A DNA stretch of 64,000 nucleotides from Acidovorax kalamii (GCF_002245625.1 NZ_NOIG01000008.1:496001-560000); one strand, 5' to 3'. Positions 27,489 through 36,676 are shown, numbered from the stretch's first letter. A program made the numbers and translations. The notes: generated by a model from the letters alone, not told the origin.

Positions 27489-29429
27489 ATGACCGAACTG
27501 CGCAGCAGCGAAGCCGACGCATCGCGTTTTCGCCTGCGGGCCGTGGTGGTGGGCCTGGTGGTGTTTGCCGCGTTCTGCCTGGTGGTGGCGAGGCTGATTT
27601 TTCTGCAGGTCGTGCGCCACGACGACCTCGCGGCCCAGGCCGAGAGCAACCGCACGGCGGTCGCGCCCATCGTGCCCAACCGGGGCCTGATCCTGGACCG
27701 CAACGGGGTGGTGCTGGCCACCAACTACTCGGCCTACACGCTGGAGATCACGCCCTCGCGCGCCGGGGTGCTCGACGAAACCATTGACGCGCTGTCCAAG
27801 GTGGTGGACATCCAGACGCGGGACCGTCGGCGCTTCAAGCGGCTCATGGACGAGTCGCGCAACTTTGAATCCCTGCCCATCCGCACCCGCCTGACCGACC
27901 AGGAGGTGGCGCGCTTCACCGCCCAGCGCTACCGCTTTCCGGGGGTGGACATCAAGGCGCGGCTGTTCCGCAACTACCCGCTGGGCGATGTGGGCAGCCA
28001 TGCCATTGGCTACATCGGCCGTATCAACCAGACCGAGAAGGCGCGCATCCAGGACTCGGAGGACGAGGCCAACTACCGGGGCACGGAATACATCGGCAAG
28101 CTGGGTGTGGAGCAGAGCTTCGAGGCGGCGCTGCACGGCGTGACCGGCTTCGAGCAGATGGAAACCTCGGCGGGCGGGCGGGCCGTGCGCAAGCTGTCCA
28201 GCCACGCGGCCACGCCGGGCGACAGCGTGATGCTGTCCATCGACGTCAAGCTGCAAAAACTCATCGAAGAGCTGTATGGCAGCCGCCGGGGCGCGCTGGT
28301 GGCCATCGACCCGCGCAACGGCGAAATCCTGGCGCTGGTGAGCAAGCCCACCTTCGACCCCAACCTGTTCGTCGAGGGCATTGATGCCGAAAACTGGGCG
28401 GCGCTCAACGAGTCCATCGACAAGCCGCTGCTCAACCGCGCCCTGCGCGGCACCTACCCACCCGGCTCCACCTACAAGCCCTTCATGGCGCTGGCCGCGC
28501 TGCAGCTGAACAAGCGCTCGCCCAGCCTGGTGGTCAACGACCCGGGGTTCTACACCTTTGGCGGCCACACCTTCCGCAGCCACGAGGGCGGGCTGGGCGG
28601 GGTGGACATGCACCGCGCCATCCAGCAGTCGAGCAACACCTATTTCTATTCGCTGGCGGTGGAGATGGGCGTGGACGCCATCCACGACTTCATGAAGCCG
28701 CTGGGTTTTGGCCAGTCCACGGGCATTGACCTGAACGGCGAAGTGCGCGGCACCCTGCCCAGCACCGAATGGAAGCGCAACGCCTACAAGCGCCCCGAGA
28801 TGAAGCGCTGGTTCCCGGGCGAAACCGTGTCGCTGGGCATTGGCCAGGGCTACAACAACTTCACCATGCTGCAGCTGGCGCTGGCCCAGGCCACGATGGC
28901 CAACGGGGGCACCCGCTACCGCCCGCACCTGGCCAAGGCGGTGAAGAACTCCGTCACGGGGGCGATCACCGAGATCGCCCAGCCGCCCGGCGAGAACCTG
29001 GGCTATTTGCCCAAAAACGTGGAAATCGTGCGCAACGCCATGGTGGCCGTGAACAAGGGCGGCACCGGCACCCGCGTGTTCGCCGGTGCGCCCTACACCG
29101 CCGGTGGCAAGACCGGCACGGCGCAGGCGGTGAGCCTGGGCCAGAACGTGAAGTACAACGCCAAGGCGCTGGAAGAGCACCAGCGCGACCACTCGCTGTT
29201 TGCCGCGTTTGCCCCGGCCGAGAACCCGACCATCGCCGTCGCTGCGATCGTGGAGAACGCCGGTTTTGGCGCCGCCCACGCAGCGCCCATTGTGCGGCGG
29301 GTGTTCGACTACTGGCTGCAAGGCGAATACCCCAGCGAGGAAGACATCGCCGCCGTGCAGAAGGGCCAGGCCGCAGCCCCCATTGGCAAGCCCCGCCGGG
29401 CTGCCGAGGTGACCCTGCCCTTGCCTTGA
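27489..29429 (+). CDS. mrdA: Penicillin-binding protein 2 (peptidoglycan transpeptidase)
   Basis: 646 residues, elongasome class B PBP. N-terminal membrane helix (~20-40), dimerisation domain (~60-250), transpeptidase domain with active Ser in GSTYKPF (about residue 326), SSN motif (SSNTYF) and KTG in GGKTGTAQ (about 540). ATG 27489 is chosen since the family starts with a short basic cytoplasmic tail (RFRLRAVVVG); the in-frame ATG at 27360 falls inside the repeat. The usual rodA partner is not found downstream in this window. Confidence 0.96.
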   Translation: MTELRSSEADASRFRLRAVVVGLVVFAAFCLVVARLIFLQVVRHDDLAAQAESNRTAVAPIVPNRGLILDRNGVVLATNYSAYTLEITPSRAGVLDETIDALSKVVDIQTRDRRRFKRLMDESRNFESLPIRTRLTDQEVARFTAQRYRFPGVDIKARLFRNYPLGDVGSHAIGYIGRINQTEKARIQDSEDEANYRGTEYIGKLGVEQSFEAALHGVTGFEQMETSAGGRAVRKLSSHAATPGDSVMLSIDVKLQKLIEELYGSRRGALVAIDPRNGEILALVSKPTFDPNLFVEGIDAENWAALNESIDKPLLNRALRGTYPPGSTYKPFMALAALQLNKRSPSLVVNDPGFYTFGGHTFRSHEGGLGGVDMHRAIQQSSNTYFYSLAVEMGVDAIHDFMKPLGFGQSTGIDLNGEVRGTLPSTEWKRNAYKRPEMKRWFPGETVSLGIGQGYNNFTMLQLALAQATMANGGTRYRPHLAKAVKNSVTGAITEIAQPPGENLGYLPKNVEIVRNAMVAVNKGGTGTRVFAGAPYTAGGKTGTAQAVSLGQNVKYNAKALEEHQRDHSLFAAFAPAENPTIAVAAIVENAGFGAAHAAPIVRRVFDYWLQGEYPSEEDIAAVQKGQAAAPIGKPRRAAEVTLPLP

Positions 29430-29601
29430 TGGCCGGGGGCGTGTGCTGGTCTGCCCCCGCAGCCCACCCCGCGAACATCTTCTAACAGGCCGCGCCCAGC
29501 TTCTGCGGCAGAATCCGCCCGCCCCCGCTGGATCACCGGAAACCAGATTCCGGCCCTGCCCCGGGGCCGCGCCCGATCGCCACGCACCGGAGACAAGCAC
29601 C

Positions 29602-30672
29602 ATGCAACGCCAACGCCGCCGGGCCCTGGGAGCCCTTCCTGTTCTGTTGCTCACGGCGTGTGGAGGCGGCGGTGGTGGCGATGCCCCGGCCAGCACCGCT
29701 CCGGCGCCATCCCCATCACCGTCGCCCCTGCCCCCACCACCGCCCGGCAGCGTGGCCTATGGCAACCTATCGCGCGCCAGCCTGGGGGCCGGTGCGGCGC
29801 TCAATGGCGCCATCCCCTTCCCGGCCGACAACCCCTGGAACACCGACATCAGCGGCGCCGATGTGGACCCGGCCTCCGACCGCCTCATCGCCAGCATCGG
29901 TGCTGACAAGGGCCTGTACCGCGACTTTGGCTCCGGCCTGTGGGAGGGCGCACCCATCGGCATTCCCTACCAGGTGGTCTCGGGCCAGCAGGCGCGGCTG
30001 GCCATCGAGTACCAGGCTTACGGCGACGAAAGCGACCCCGGCCCGTTTCCCATCCCGCTCGACGCGCCCGTGGAAGGTGCGCCAGGGCAGAACGGCGACC
30101 GCCATGTGCTGGTGATCGACCGCGACAACCAGCGGCTGTATGAACTGGGGCGCGCCTTTGCGCGCGGCGACCGCTGGGCGGCCGATGTGGGTGCGGCCTT
30201 CCATCTCGACAACAACCATGTGCGCCCCACGGCCAAACCCGGCTGGACCAGTGCTGACGCCGCCGGGCTGCCCATCTTCCCGGGGCTGGTGCGGTATGAC
30301 GAGGCATCCCAGGGCGCGGGTGGCATCCGCCATGCGCTGCGCTTCACCGCAGCGCGCACACGCCGCGCGTTTGTGCACCCGGCCACACACTATGCGTCGT
30401 CCAATACCGACGCCAACCTGCCGCCCATGGGCATGCGTGTGCGCCTGAAGACCGCCTACGCCATCCCCGCCAGCTTCAGCCCCGAGGCCCAGGCCATCCT
30501 GGCGGCGCTCAAGACCTACGGCATGTTCCTGGCCGACAACGGCTCGGACTGGTTCCTCAGCGGTGCCCCCGATGCGCGCTGGAACAACGACCGCCTGCGC
30601 GCCGAGCTGGCCTCGGTGAAGGGGCGTGACCTGGAGGTGGTGAAGATGGTGGGGCTGGTCACGCAGGTATAG
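29602..30672 (+). CDS. Lipoprotein of unknown function
   Basis: 356 residues. Signal peptide with lipobox LLLTAC (Cys ~20), a Gly run, a Pro/Ser linker to about residue 49, then a globular domain. FPADNPWNTDISGADVDPAS and a His-containing core (DRHVLVIDRDNQRLYEL, HLDNNHVRP, FVHPATHYAS) look conserved and could bind metal, but I do not recognise the family. GGAGA ten bases before the ATG supports the start. It stands alone between mrdA and a convergent EamA gene and is followed by a short repeat. Anchored in the outer membrane or periplasm; role unknown. Confidence 0.75.
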   Translation: MQRQRRRALGALPVLLLTACGGGGGGDAPASTAPAPSPSPSPLPPPPPGSVAYGNLSRASLGAGAALNGAIPFPADNPWNTDISGADVDPASDRLIASIGADKGLYRDFGSGLWEGAPIGIPYQVVSGQQARLAIEYQAYGDESDPGPFPIPLDAPVEGAPGQNGDRHVLVIDRDNQRLYELGRAFARGDRWAADVGAAFHLDNNHVRPTAKPGWTSADAAGLPIFPGLVRYDEASQGAGGIRHALRFTAARTRRAFVHPATHYASSNTDANLPPMGMRVRLKTAYAIPASFSPEAQAILAALKTYGMFLADNGSDWFLSGAPDARWNNDRLRAELASVKGRDLEVVKMVGLVTQV

Positions 30673-30716
30673 CGCCGCGCCCCGCGCCGCATGGGGCATG
30701 TGTCCGTACTGTAAGC

Positions 30717-30789
30717 GGTGATATTGCTATCATTTGGATAGCTGCAAAGGCATAATGGTCGAGCGGAAAAGCCTGTTTTTCCTTGAAAT
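30717..30789 (+). repeat. Short dispersed repeat (ATAGCT family), copy 3
   Basis: TTTGGATAGCTGCAAAGGC, then TCGAGCGGAAAAGCCTG and a TTTTT tail. Lies 45 bases after the lipoprotein gene, in a position to serve as a terminator. Confidence 0.7.
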
Positions 30790-30795
30790 TCCAGA

Positions 30796-31683
30796 TCAAG
30801 CGGGCTGTGCCCGCGCCGACGGCGGGATCTGGCTGAACACCAGTGCCGCCACGATCAGCGCCGCGCCCGCCAGGCCCGCCCAGCCCAGTCGCTCGCCCAG
30901 CAGCGCCCAGGCCGTGAGTGCGGCAAACACCGGCTCCAGCCCGAACACGATGGCGCTGCGCATGGCGTCCACGCGCTGCTGGCCCCAGGCCTGCAGCGTG
31001 ACCACCACCACACTGGCCAGCAGGCCCAGGTAGAGCAGGGCGACCCAGGCATCGGTGGGCAGGTGGGCGGTGGCCTGCAACCAGCCCATGCCCCCGTCGC
31101 GGCCCAGCAGCAGCAGGGTGGATGCCACCGCCATCACCAGGGCCTGCGCCGCCGCCATGCGCGTGGCGCGCAGGGGGCGCGCGACCGTGCGGCGCGCGCA
31201 CTCCTCCAGCGCCAGGATGTAGAGCGCATAGAACACGGTGCTGGCCAGCGTCAGCGTATCGCCCAGGTTCCAGGGCTCGTTCTCGTGGAACATCAGGGTC
31301 ATGCCCAGCAGGGCCATCCCGCAGGCCGCCCACAACCGCCAGCCGTAGCGGCGGCCCATGGCAGCCATGGCAATCAGCGGCACCACCAGCACATTGAGGC
31401 CCGTCACAAACGCATTGCGGTTGCTGCTGGTGCGCGCCAGCCCCTCGATCTGCAGCCAGAACGCCAGGAACAGCAGCGCGCCCAGGGCGCAGCCCCACAG
31501 GCGCTCATGGCGCCACATGCCCCACCACAGTGGCGCCAGCACCGCCAGCGCAATCACAAACCGCAGCCAGATGATCTGCAGCGCATCAAGCTGGGTGGAC
31601 AGCAGCTTCATGGCCGGGAAGGTGGTGCCCCACACCACGGTCACGGCCAGCAGGGCCATCAGGCCAAAACGTTCGGGTTTCAT
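30796..31683 (-). CDS. EamA-family (DMT) transporter
   Basis: 295 residues with ten predicted hydrophobic helices in two EamA repeats. The first helix ALLAVTVVWGTTFPAMKLL and the second-repeat motif IVFGLEPVFAALTAWALLGE are typical of drug/metabolite exporters (RhaT/YdcZ-related). Start ATG 31683 is preferred; a 22-residue longer reading would run through the terminator of the porin gene. Substrate unknown; families include amino-acid and metabolite exporters. Confidence 0.88.
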   Translation of the reverse strand: MKPERFGLMALLAVTVVWGTTFPAMKLLSTQLDALQIIWLRFVIALAVLAPLWWGMWRHERLWGCALGALLFLAFWLQIEGLARTSSNRNAFVTGLNVLVVPLIAMAAMGRRYGWRLWAACGMALLGMTLMFHENEPWNLGDTLTLASTVFYALYILALEECARRTVARPLRATRMAAAQALVMAVASTLLLLGRDGGMGWLQATAHLPTDAWVALLYLGLLASVVVVTLQAWGQQRVDAMRSAIVFGLEPVFAALTAWALLGERLGWAGLAGAALIVAALVFSQIPPSARAQPA

Positions 31684-31717
31684 CGACAGGTAAAGAGGCA
31701 ATGCAGTAAACAAAAAA

Positions 31718-31741
31718 GGCTGGCCGGTTGCCCGGCCAGCC
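31718..31741 (-). terminator. Rho-independent terminator of the porin gene
   Basis: GGCTGGCCGG-TTGC-CCGGCCAGCC, a perfect 10-bp stem, followed on the minus strand by a T-run (plus-strand AAAAAA at 31712-31717). It sits 20 bases past the porin stop codon. Confidence 0.92.
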
Positions 31742-31761
31742 TGCTTCAACGCGGCGAAGGC

Positions 31762-33051
31762 TTAGTTGAAGAGATAACGGGCCTGCAGGTTCAGGCGCAG
31801 CATGTCGCCCTGCTGGCCGTCGAACGTCGTGCGGCGGCCACCGATCAACTCGCCGCCCAGTTCCACGTTCTTGATCGGCAGGTAGTACATGCCGGCATGC
31901 CATTGGTAGAGTTTGTGGTTGCCTTCGGCGCCATAGGCGTTCACGTAGGCGTCGCCCAGGTGGTTGCGCGAGCGCACCAGGCCCAGCGATACGGTGCCGC
32001 GCAGTTTTTCGCTGAACACGTTGGACAGGCCCAGCACCAGGCCGTGCGACTTGTCCAGGCGCACCGTGCCGCCGTCCAGCACCGGGTAGTTGGTGCCCAC
32101 CAGGTAGGCGCCGTCGCCATCACCGTCCAGGCGCGTGTACTGCGCCATCAGCGTGGTGGTGCCGGTGATCTTGTAGCCCGCGCCCAGGCCAAAGCCGGTG
32201 CCGCGCTTGGACACGCCCGAGACGCGTTGCTCGTGCGACAGCAGGCGGGCGTTCACGTTGCCCCAGTCATAGGCCTTGTCCACGCGGGCCACCAGGTTGG
32301 GGCTGCGCGCGCCGTCCGTGGGCTCTTCCACGGCGAACTGGAACTTGGCGAGGCTGGGGTTGTTGTAGGTGTAGCGGATCTGCGTGGGGCGGCGGAACGT
32401 GGCGCCGGGCGGGCCGTTGAAGTCCACGGTCTCAGGCAGGTTGTCCGTGTCCATGAAGGTGGACCAGGTCTGGCCGATCAGCCAGCCCGCGTATTCGCCG
32501 TAGGCATGGCGCAGGCGCAGGCGGTTGCGGTTGCACTCGGCGCCGCAGTAGGCATAAAAGTCGGCTTCGATCTTGGTGTTGAAGGTGCCCACGGCGGTGG
32601 GCGTGGAGGTCTCGAAACCAAAGCGCGAGGTCTGCGCGGTCAGGCTGGTCTTGCCGCTCTTGGAGCTGCCCAGGGGCTGCTCCATCAGGTTGGTGAAGGT
32701 GTCGCCCGGGGCGGTGCCCTTGAAGTCCTTGACCATGTTGGCTTCGGCAAAGCCATAGATGCGGATCGAGGTTTCGCTGCCCGGCAGGCGGAAGCTGCCA
32801 GGGATGTCGCCCAGCACCACGGCGTCCTTCTGCTTGAGTTCCACCGCTTCGATGCGGTCGTTCCAGCCCGATGCCGAGGCGGCGGGCGCTGCGGCCGGTG
32901 CCTGGGCCTTGAGCGCGTTCAGCTCGGCGCGCAGGGCCTTCAGCTCATTGCGCATGTCTTCGAAATCCTTGGCGGTCTGGGCAAAGGCTGCGGGTGGCAG
33001 GCTGCACAGGCCGGCGGCCATCAGGGCGAGGAACGTGTGGTTCAGTTTCAT
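31762..33051 (-). CDS. DcaP-like trimeric outer-membrane porin
   Basis: 429 residues from ATG 33051, which has GGAG five bases upstream (a GTG at 33057 is in frame). Signal peptide ends near AFA, then a heptad-rich coiled coil (DFEDMRNELKALRAELNALK) and a beta-barrel with SIRIYGFAEANMVKD, RNRLRLRHAYGEYAGWLIGQ and the C-terminal LNLQARYLFN. This layout matches DcaP porins, which pass small carboxylates and amino acids. It precedes the amino-acid ABC operon on the same strand order (downstream of the ATPase by 56 bases), so the two may work together in uptake. Substrate inferred. Confidence 0.82.
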   Translation of the reverse strand: MKLNHTFLALMAAGLCSLPPAAFAQTAKDFEDMRNELKALRAELNALKAQAPAAAPAASASGWNDRIEAVELKQKDAVVLGDIPGSFRLPGSETSIRIYGFAEANMVKDFKGTAPGDTFTNLMEQPLGSSKSGKTSLTAQTSRFGFETSTPTAVGTFNTKIEADFYAYCGAECNRNRLRLRHAYGEYAGWLIGQTWSTFMDTDNLPETVDFNGPPGATFRRPTQIRYTYNNPSLAKFQFAVEEPTDGARSPNLVARVDKAYDWGNVNARLLSHEQRVSGVSKRGTGFGLGAGYKITGTTTLMAQYTRLDGDGDGAYLVGTNYPVLDGGTVRLDKSHGLVLGLSNVFSEKLRGTVSLGLVRSRNHLGDAYVNAYGAEGNHKLYQWHAGMYYLPIKNVELGGELIGGRRTTFDGQQGDMLRLNLQARYLFN

Positions 33052-33107
33052 GGTCACTCCGGTAGGGGTTGTTGGCTTTTGTTATGCGGTGCGCATGGAC
33101 CTGGATC

Positions 33108-33857
33108 TCAGGCCCCCATGCGGCCGATGAAGGCGCGGATGCGGTCGTTGGCGGGGTTGTTGAAGAACTCGGCAGGGGGGGCGTCGTGCGCGATGCGGCC
33201 CTGGTCGAAGAACATCACGCGGTCGGACACCTCGCGCGCAAAACCCATTTCGTGGGTCACCACAATCATGGTCATGCCGCCACGGGCCAGCTCGCGCATC
33301 ACGTCCAGCACCTCCTGCACCATTTCGGGGTCCAGGGCCGAGGTGGGTTCGTCGAACAGCATCACCTTGGGTTGCATGGCCAGCGCGCGTGCAATGGCCA
33401 CCCGCTGCTGCTGGCCGCCCGAGAGCTGCCAGGGGTACTTGTGGGCGTGGTCCTGCATGCCCACGCGGCGCAGCAGCGCCATGGCCTGCTCGTTGGCCTG
33501 CGCGCGCTGCGTGTGGCGGATGCGGCGCGGCGCCAGTGTCACGTTGTCCAGCACGCTCATGTGGCCGAACAGGTTGAACTGCTGGAACACCATGCCGACC
33601 TCGCTGCGCTGCTTTTGCAGCAGGTGATGGTCGTCGCCCACCGGCTCGCCGCCGATGGTGATGGTGCCGCTGTCGTGGGGCTCCAGCCGGTTGATCGCGC
33701 GCAGCAAGGTGCTCTTGCCCGAGCCCGAGGCGCCGATGATCACGGTCACCTCGCCGGTGTTGAAGGTGGTCGAGACGTCCTTGAGCACCTGGTGGGCGCC
33801 GAACGACTTGCAGACCCGGTCCACGACGATGAAAGGAGTGGCTTGGCCCGTCATCAT
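33108..33857 (-). CDS. Polar amino-acid ABC transporter ATP-binding protein
   Basis: 249 residues (GlnQ/HisP type). Walker [13 protein letters not shown]-loop VFQQFNLF, signature [10 protein letters not shown], Walker [13 protein letters not shown] and H-loop VTHEMGFA are intact. Two ATGs (33857, 33854); the second overlaps the permease stop. Third gene of a binding protein-permease-ATPase operon read leftward, then the porin gene. Likely imports a polar amino acid such as glutamate, aspartate or cystine; which one cannot be read. Confidence 0.94.
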   Translation of the reverse strand: MMTGQATPFIVVDRVCKSFGAHQVLKDVSTTFNTGEVTVIIGASGSGKSTLLRAINRLEPHDSGTITIGGEPVGDDHHLLQKQRSEVGMVFQQFNLFGHMSVLDNVTLAPRRIRHTQRAQANEQAMALLRRVGMQDHAHKYPWQLSGGQQQRVAIARALAMQPKVMLFDEPTSALDPEMVQEVLDVMRELARGGMTMIVVTHEMGFAREVSDRVMFFDQGRIAHDAPPAEFFNNPANDRIRAFIGRMGA

Positions 33858-34636
33858 TTGTTGCGGCCTTCCACGTCGAAGCGGTATTCCACTGCGTTCG
33901 AGATCTGCGTGACCAGGGTGGTCAGCAGCAGGTAGGTGATGGCCACGGTGGAGAGCGTGGCAATGGGCTGGAAGGTGGCCGACTGGATGCGGTTGCCCAC
34001 GTTGGTCAGCTCCACCACGCCAATCGCATAGGCCAGCGACGAGTCCTTGAGCAGCGCCACAAAGTTGCTTACCAGTGGCGGCAGCGAGATCTTGAACGCC
34101 TGGGGGAACACCACGTCAAAAAAGACATGCATGCGGCCTAGGCCCAGGGCCTTGGCGGCCTCGGTCTGGCCGCGCGGCACGGCCAGCAGCCCGGCGCGGA
34201 TGGCCTCGGCGTTGTAGGCGCCCACGTTCAGGCCCAGGGCCAGCACGGCGGCGGCAAAGTCGGGCAAATTCAGCCCCGGCACCAGCACCGGCAGCGCGAA
34301 GTACACAAACAGGATCTGCACCAGGAGGGGCGTGCCCCGGATGACCCAGATGTAGAAGCTGGCTGCCCAGCGCACCACCGCCCAGCGTGCGGTGCGCGCC
34401 AGGGCCGCGCCGGTGCCCAGCACCAGTCCGACGCTGCCGCTGATCAGCGTGAGCCACAGCGTGGTGCGCGCGCCGTCAGAAAAAGCCTGGGCGTTGGAGC
34501 CAATGGGCTCGGGCAGGAAGGAGAGCAGCTGGCCCAGCAGCGCCAGCGCCAGCACCATCAGGATGACGGCGGAGACGAGCGTGGCGTTGCTGCGCTGCTG
34601 GCGGGACCAGCGCTGCGGCCAAAAGGCAGTGAGCAT
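33854..34636 (-). CDS. Polar amino-acid ABC transporter permease (HisM/GlnP type)
   Basis: 260 residues, about five helices. [21 protein letters not shown] is the family's first core motif and [25 protein letters not shown] the cytoplasmic EAA loop that docks to the ATPase. Single permease, presumably a homodimer. Separated by 24 bases from the binding-protein gene and overlapping the ATPase start. Ordinary. Confidence 0.93.
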   Translation of the reverse strand: MLTAFWPQRWSRQQRSNATLVSAVILMVLALALLGQLLSFLPEPIGSNAQAFSDGARTTLWLTLISGSVGLVLGTGAALARTARWAVVRWAASFYIWVIRGTPLLVQILFVYFALPVLVPGLNLPDFAAAVLALGLNVGAYNAEAIRAGLLAVPRGQTEAAKALGLGRMHVFFDVVFPQAFKISLPPLVSNFVALLKDSSLAYAIGVVELTNVGNRIQSATFQPIATLSTVAITYLLLTTLVTQISNAVEYRFDVEGRNK

Positions 34637-34660
34637 GAAGAAATATCCCGGGCGTGCCGC

Positions 34661-35422
34661 TTACTGGCAGCGCACGTCTTCGTTGAAATACTTCTTGGAC
34701 AGTGCGGCGTAGCTGCCATCGGCCATGACTTCGGCCAGGGCCTTGTTCCAGCCAGCGGCCAGCGAGCTGTTGCCCTTGGCCACGGCGGCAGCAATGCGCT
34801 CGATGAACAGCATGTCGCCGAGCTTGAAGCCCGCGCCGGGGTTCTTCTCGGCCACGGCCTTGGCCACGAAGCGGTCGGTCACCCAGGCGTCCACGCGGCG
34901 CGAGTTCAGGGCGCTGCGGGCATCCACGTCGGTGGGGAAGTTCTTCATTTCCTTGATGGACGAGACCTTCTGCACGTTCTCGAGGTAGCTGGTGCCGGTC
35001 TGCACGGCCACGATCTTGCCGGCCAGGTCCTTGGCGCCCTTGATGGCGGGGTCCATGGCGATGATCATGCCGCCCGAGCAGTAGTGGGGCTCGGTGAAGG
35101 TCACGGCCTTGGCGCGCTCTTCGGTGATGCCGTGCGAGGCGATCACGAGGTCCCAGCGGTCCTGGCGCAGGCCGGTCAGCAGGGCGTCGAAGCCCAGCGT
35201 CTTCCACTGGATGGTCAGGCCCATCTTCTTGGCCACGAGTTCGGCCACTTCCACTTCAAAGCCGGTCAGCGTGGTGCCGTTGAAGAAATTGAACGGGGCG
35301 AACTGCCCTTCGGTGGCGATGAGGATCTTGCCGTCCTTCTTCACCTCGTCCAGTGTCCGGGCCTGGGCGGCGAATGCGGCGCAAAGCGCGAGGGCGGTGG
35401 CGACAGCCTTGAACAATTTCAT
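34661..35422 (-). CDS. Polar amino-acid ABC transporter periplasmic binding protein
   Basis: 253 residues with a signal peptide (MKLFKAVATALALCAAFAAQA). KILIATEGQFAPFNFFNG and FEVEVAELVAKKMGL are classic family 3 (SBP_bac_3) motifs, with FDALLTGLRQDRWDLVIAS close behind. It supplies substrate to the permease. AGGA lies nine bases before the ATG. Its leader contains an intrinsic-terminator-like hairpin (35462-35485), suggesting either attenuation or the end of the upstream gene's transcript. Confidence 0.93.
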   Translation of the reverse strand: MKLFKAVATALALCAAFAAQARTLDEVKKDGKILIATEGQFAPFNFFNGTTLTGFEVEVAELVAKKMGLTIQWKTLGFDALLTGLRQDRWDLVIASHGITEERAKAVTFTEPHYCSGGMIIAMDPAIKGAKDLAGKIVAVQTGTSYLENVQKVSSIKEMKNFPTDVDARSALNSRRVDAWVTDRFVAKAVAEKNPGAGFKLGDMLFIERIAAAVAKGNSSLAAGWNKALAEVMADGSYAALSKKYFNEDVRCQ

Positions 35423-35461
35423 GGGATGGGTCCTGTACGGGGTATTTCAGGTACAAAAAAT

Positions 35462-35485
35462 CCGGCATGCGGGTAAGCAGGCCGG
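35462..35485 (-). terminator. Terminator-like hairpin in the leader of the amino-acid transporter operon
   Basis: CCGGCATGC-GGGTAA-GCAGGCCGG, nine-bp stem with one mismatch, followed on the minus strand by six T's (plus-strand AAAAAA at 35455-35460). It lies 39 bases before the binding-protein start and about 190 past the TauE/SafE stop. Either the upstream terminator or an attenuator. Confidence 0.65.
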
Positions 35486-35549
35486 AGGCTCGGGGAACAA
35501 GAACAGGGTCATCGCCAATGGCGAAGCCTGCCGTCATCAAATGGACACG

Positions 35550-35555
35550 ATTATA
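35550..35555 (-). promoter_or_regulatory. Possible -10 element of the amino-acid transporter operon
   Basis: A perfect TATAAT on the minus strand in an AT-rich island about 130 bases before the binding-protein start. The -35 position has only a weak match. If real, transcription would start upstream of the terminator-like hairpin at 35462-35485. Confidence 0.4.
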
Positions 35556-35672
35556 AAGATGCGAATTTTTTCCTTGACACTGCGGACAACCCCCAGCGCG
35601 CGCTTGTGTGCCTATTCACAACAGGTTTAGACGGGGCTCCCAAACTTTCAGGAGCAGTTTTCGGGCCCGGTG

Positions 35673-36431
35673 TCAGCGCAAGAACGCGTCGTAGCCCGTC
35701 TTCAGGATCAGCGTGCTCACCACCAGGATGAAGATGCCGCGCACAAAGCCGGTGCCATGCTTGAGCGCCATGTGGGTGCCCAGCAGGCTGCCTGCGACGT
35801 TGGCCACGGCCAGCGTCACGGCAAAGTGCCACCACACGTGGCCCTTGGCCGCAAACAGCACGATGGCCGCGATGTTGGTGGCGCAGTTGAGCAGCTTGGC
35901 CGATGCCGAGGCGTTCAGGAAGTCGTAGCCCAGCAGCCGCACGAACAGGAACACAAAGAAGCTGCCAGTGCCCGGGCCGAAGAAGCCGTCATAAAACCCG
36001 ATGAGCACGCCGATCAGCCCGGCCACCAGCACTTCGGTGCGGCCCGCAAAACGTGGGGTGTGGTGCCGGCCCAGTTCCTTTTTGGCCAGGGTGTAGACCA
36101 GCACGGCCAGCAGCACCAGGGGCAGCAGCTTGCGCAGGAAGTCGGCCGAGATCACCGTGACGGCCCAGGCGCCCGCAAACGACCCCGCAAAACCGGCGGC
36201 CGCAGCGGGCAACATGGCCTGCCAGCGGATCTGCACGCGGCGGCTGTATTGCCAGGTGGCCATGGCCGTGCCCCACACGGACGCCGCCTTGTTGGTGCCC
36301 AGCAGGGTGGCCGGTGGCGCCCCCGGAAACGCTGCAAACAATGCGGGCACCATCACCAGCCCCCCACCCCCCACGATCGCATCCACAAAGCCTGCGAGCA
36401 GCGAGGCCAGGGTCATCAAAATCCATTCCAT
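35673..36431 (-). CDS. TauE/SafE (TSUP) family permease
   Basis: 252 residues, about eight hydrophobic helices. ASLLAGFVDAIVGGGGLVMVPAL and the second-repeat GVLIGFYDGFFGPGTGSFFVF are the paired TSUP motifs; members export sulfite, sulfoacetate or related organosulfur anions. The length is typical. It precedes the amino-acid transporter operon by about 250 bases. Substrate unknown. A terminator-like hairpin lies in its own upstream region (36521-36541). Confidence 0.9.
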   Translation of the reverse strand: MEWILMTLASLLAGFVDAIVGGGGLVMVPALFAAFPGAPPATLLGTNKAASVWGTAMATWQYSRRVQIRWQAMLPAAAAGFAGSFAGAWAVTVISADFLRKLLPLVLLAVLVYTLAKKELGRHHTPRFAGRTEVLVAGLIGVLIGFYDGFFGPGTGSFFVFLFVRLLGYDFLNASASAKLLNCATNIAAIVLFAAKGHVWWHFAVTLAVANVAGSLLGTHMALKHGTGFVRGIFILVVSTLILKTGYDAFLR

Positions 36432-36520
36432 GGCGCTATTTTCGCACCTGGAGTGCTATCAATTCAGGACTGAATTTGCGCGCTGGGCGCCTGGGTCACT
36501 TTTCGAACAGGCAAGAAAAA

Positions 36521-36541
36521 GGCGCTGGGATCGCCAGCGCC
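36521..36541 (-). terminator. Intrinsic-terminator-like hairpin upstream of the TSUP gene
   Basis: GGCGCTGG-GATCG-CCAGCGCC, perfect 8-bp stem, followed on the minus strand by T5 (plus-strand AAAAA at 36516-36520). No minus-strand gene is evident just upstream, so it may end a small or antisense RNA, or act in the leader of the TSUP gene, which starts 85 bases on. Confidence 0.6.
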
Positions 36542-36659
36542 TGGAAAGTGATGCACCTCGTTGGGTGCTTTGAATTGGGTTGTTGGTAGAAAGAGTGTCT
36601 CCTCGGGCCCCTCGCTTGGCACACCGAAGCGCGCTTTCGAGTGCCGCAACTGTAACGGC

Positions 36660-36676
36660 TGCACCCCGGTGGTGCA
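36660..36676. promoter_or_regulatory. NtrC-binding site
   Basis: TGCACC-CCGGT-GGTGCA: an exact match to the NtrC consensus TGCACC-N5-GGTGCA, 70 bases before the sigma-54 promoter of the ammonium transporter gene. Nitrogen-limitation enhancer; strong sequence support. Confidence 0.9.

Noticed and set aside
27246-29696. Very long antisense open frame over mrdA (and similar ones over gatA and the porin gene)
   Set aside because: Same shadow effect; no recognisable motifs, and it fully overlaps a clear PBP2.
35573-35580. TTGACA on the plus strand as a -35 element
   Set aside because: No -10 element at a suitable distance and no plus-strand gene downstream before amtB, more than 1 kb away.
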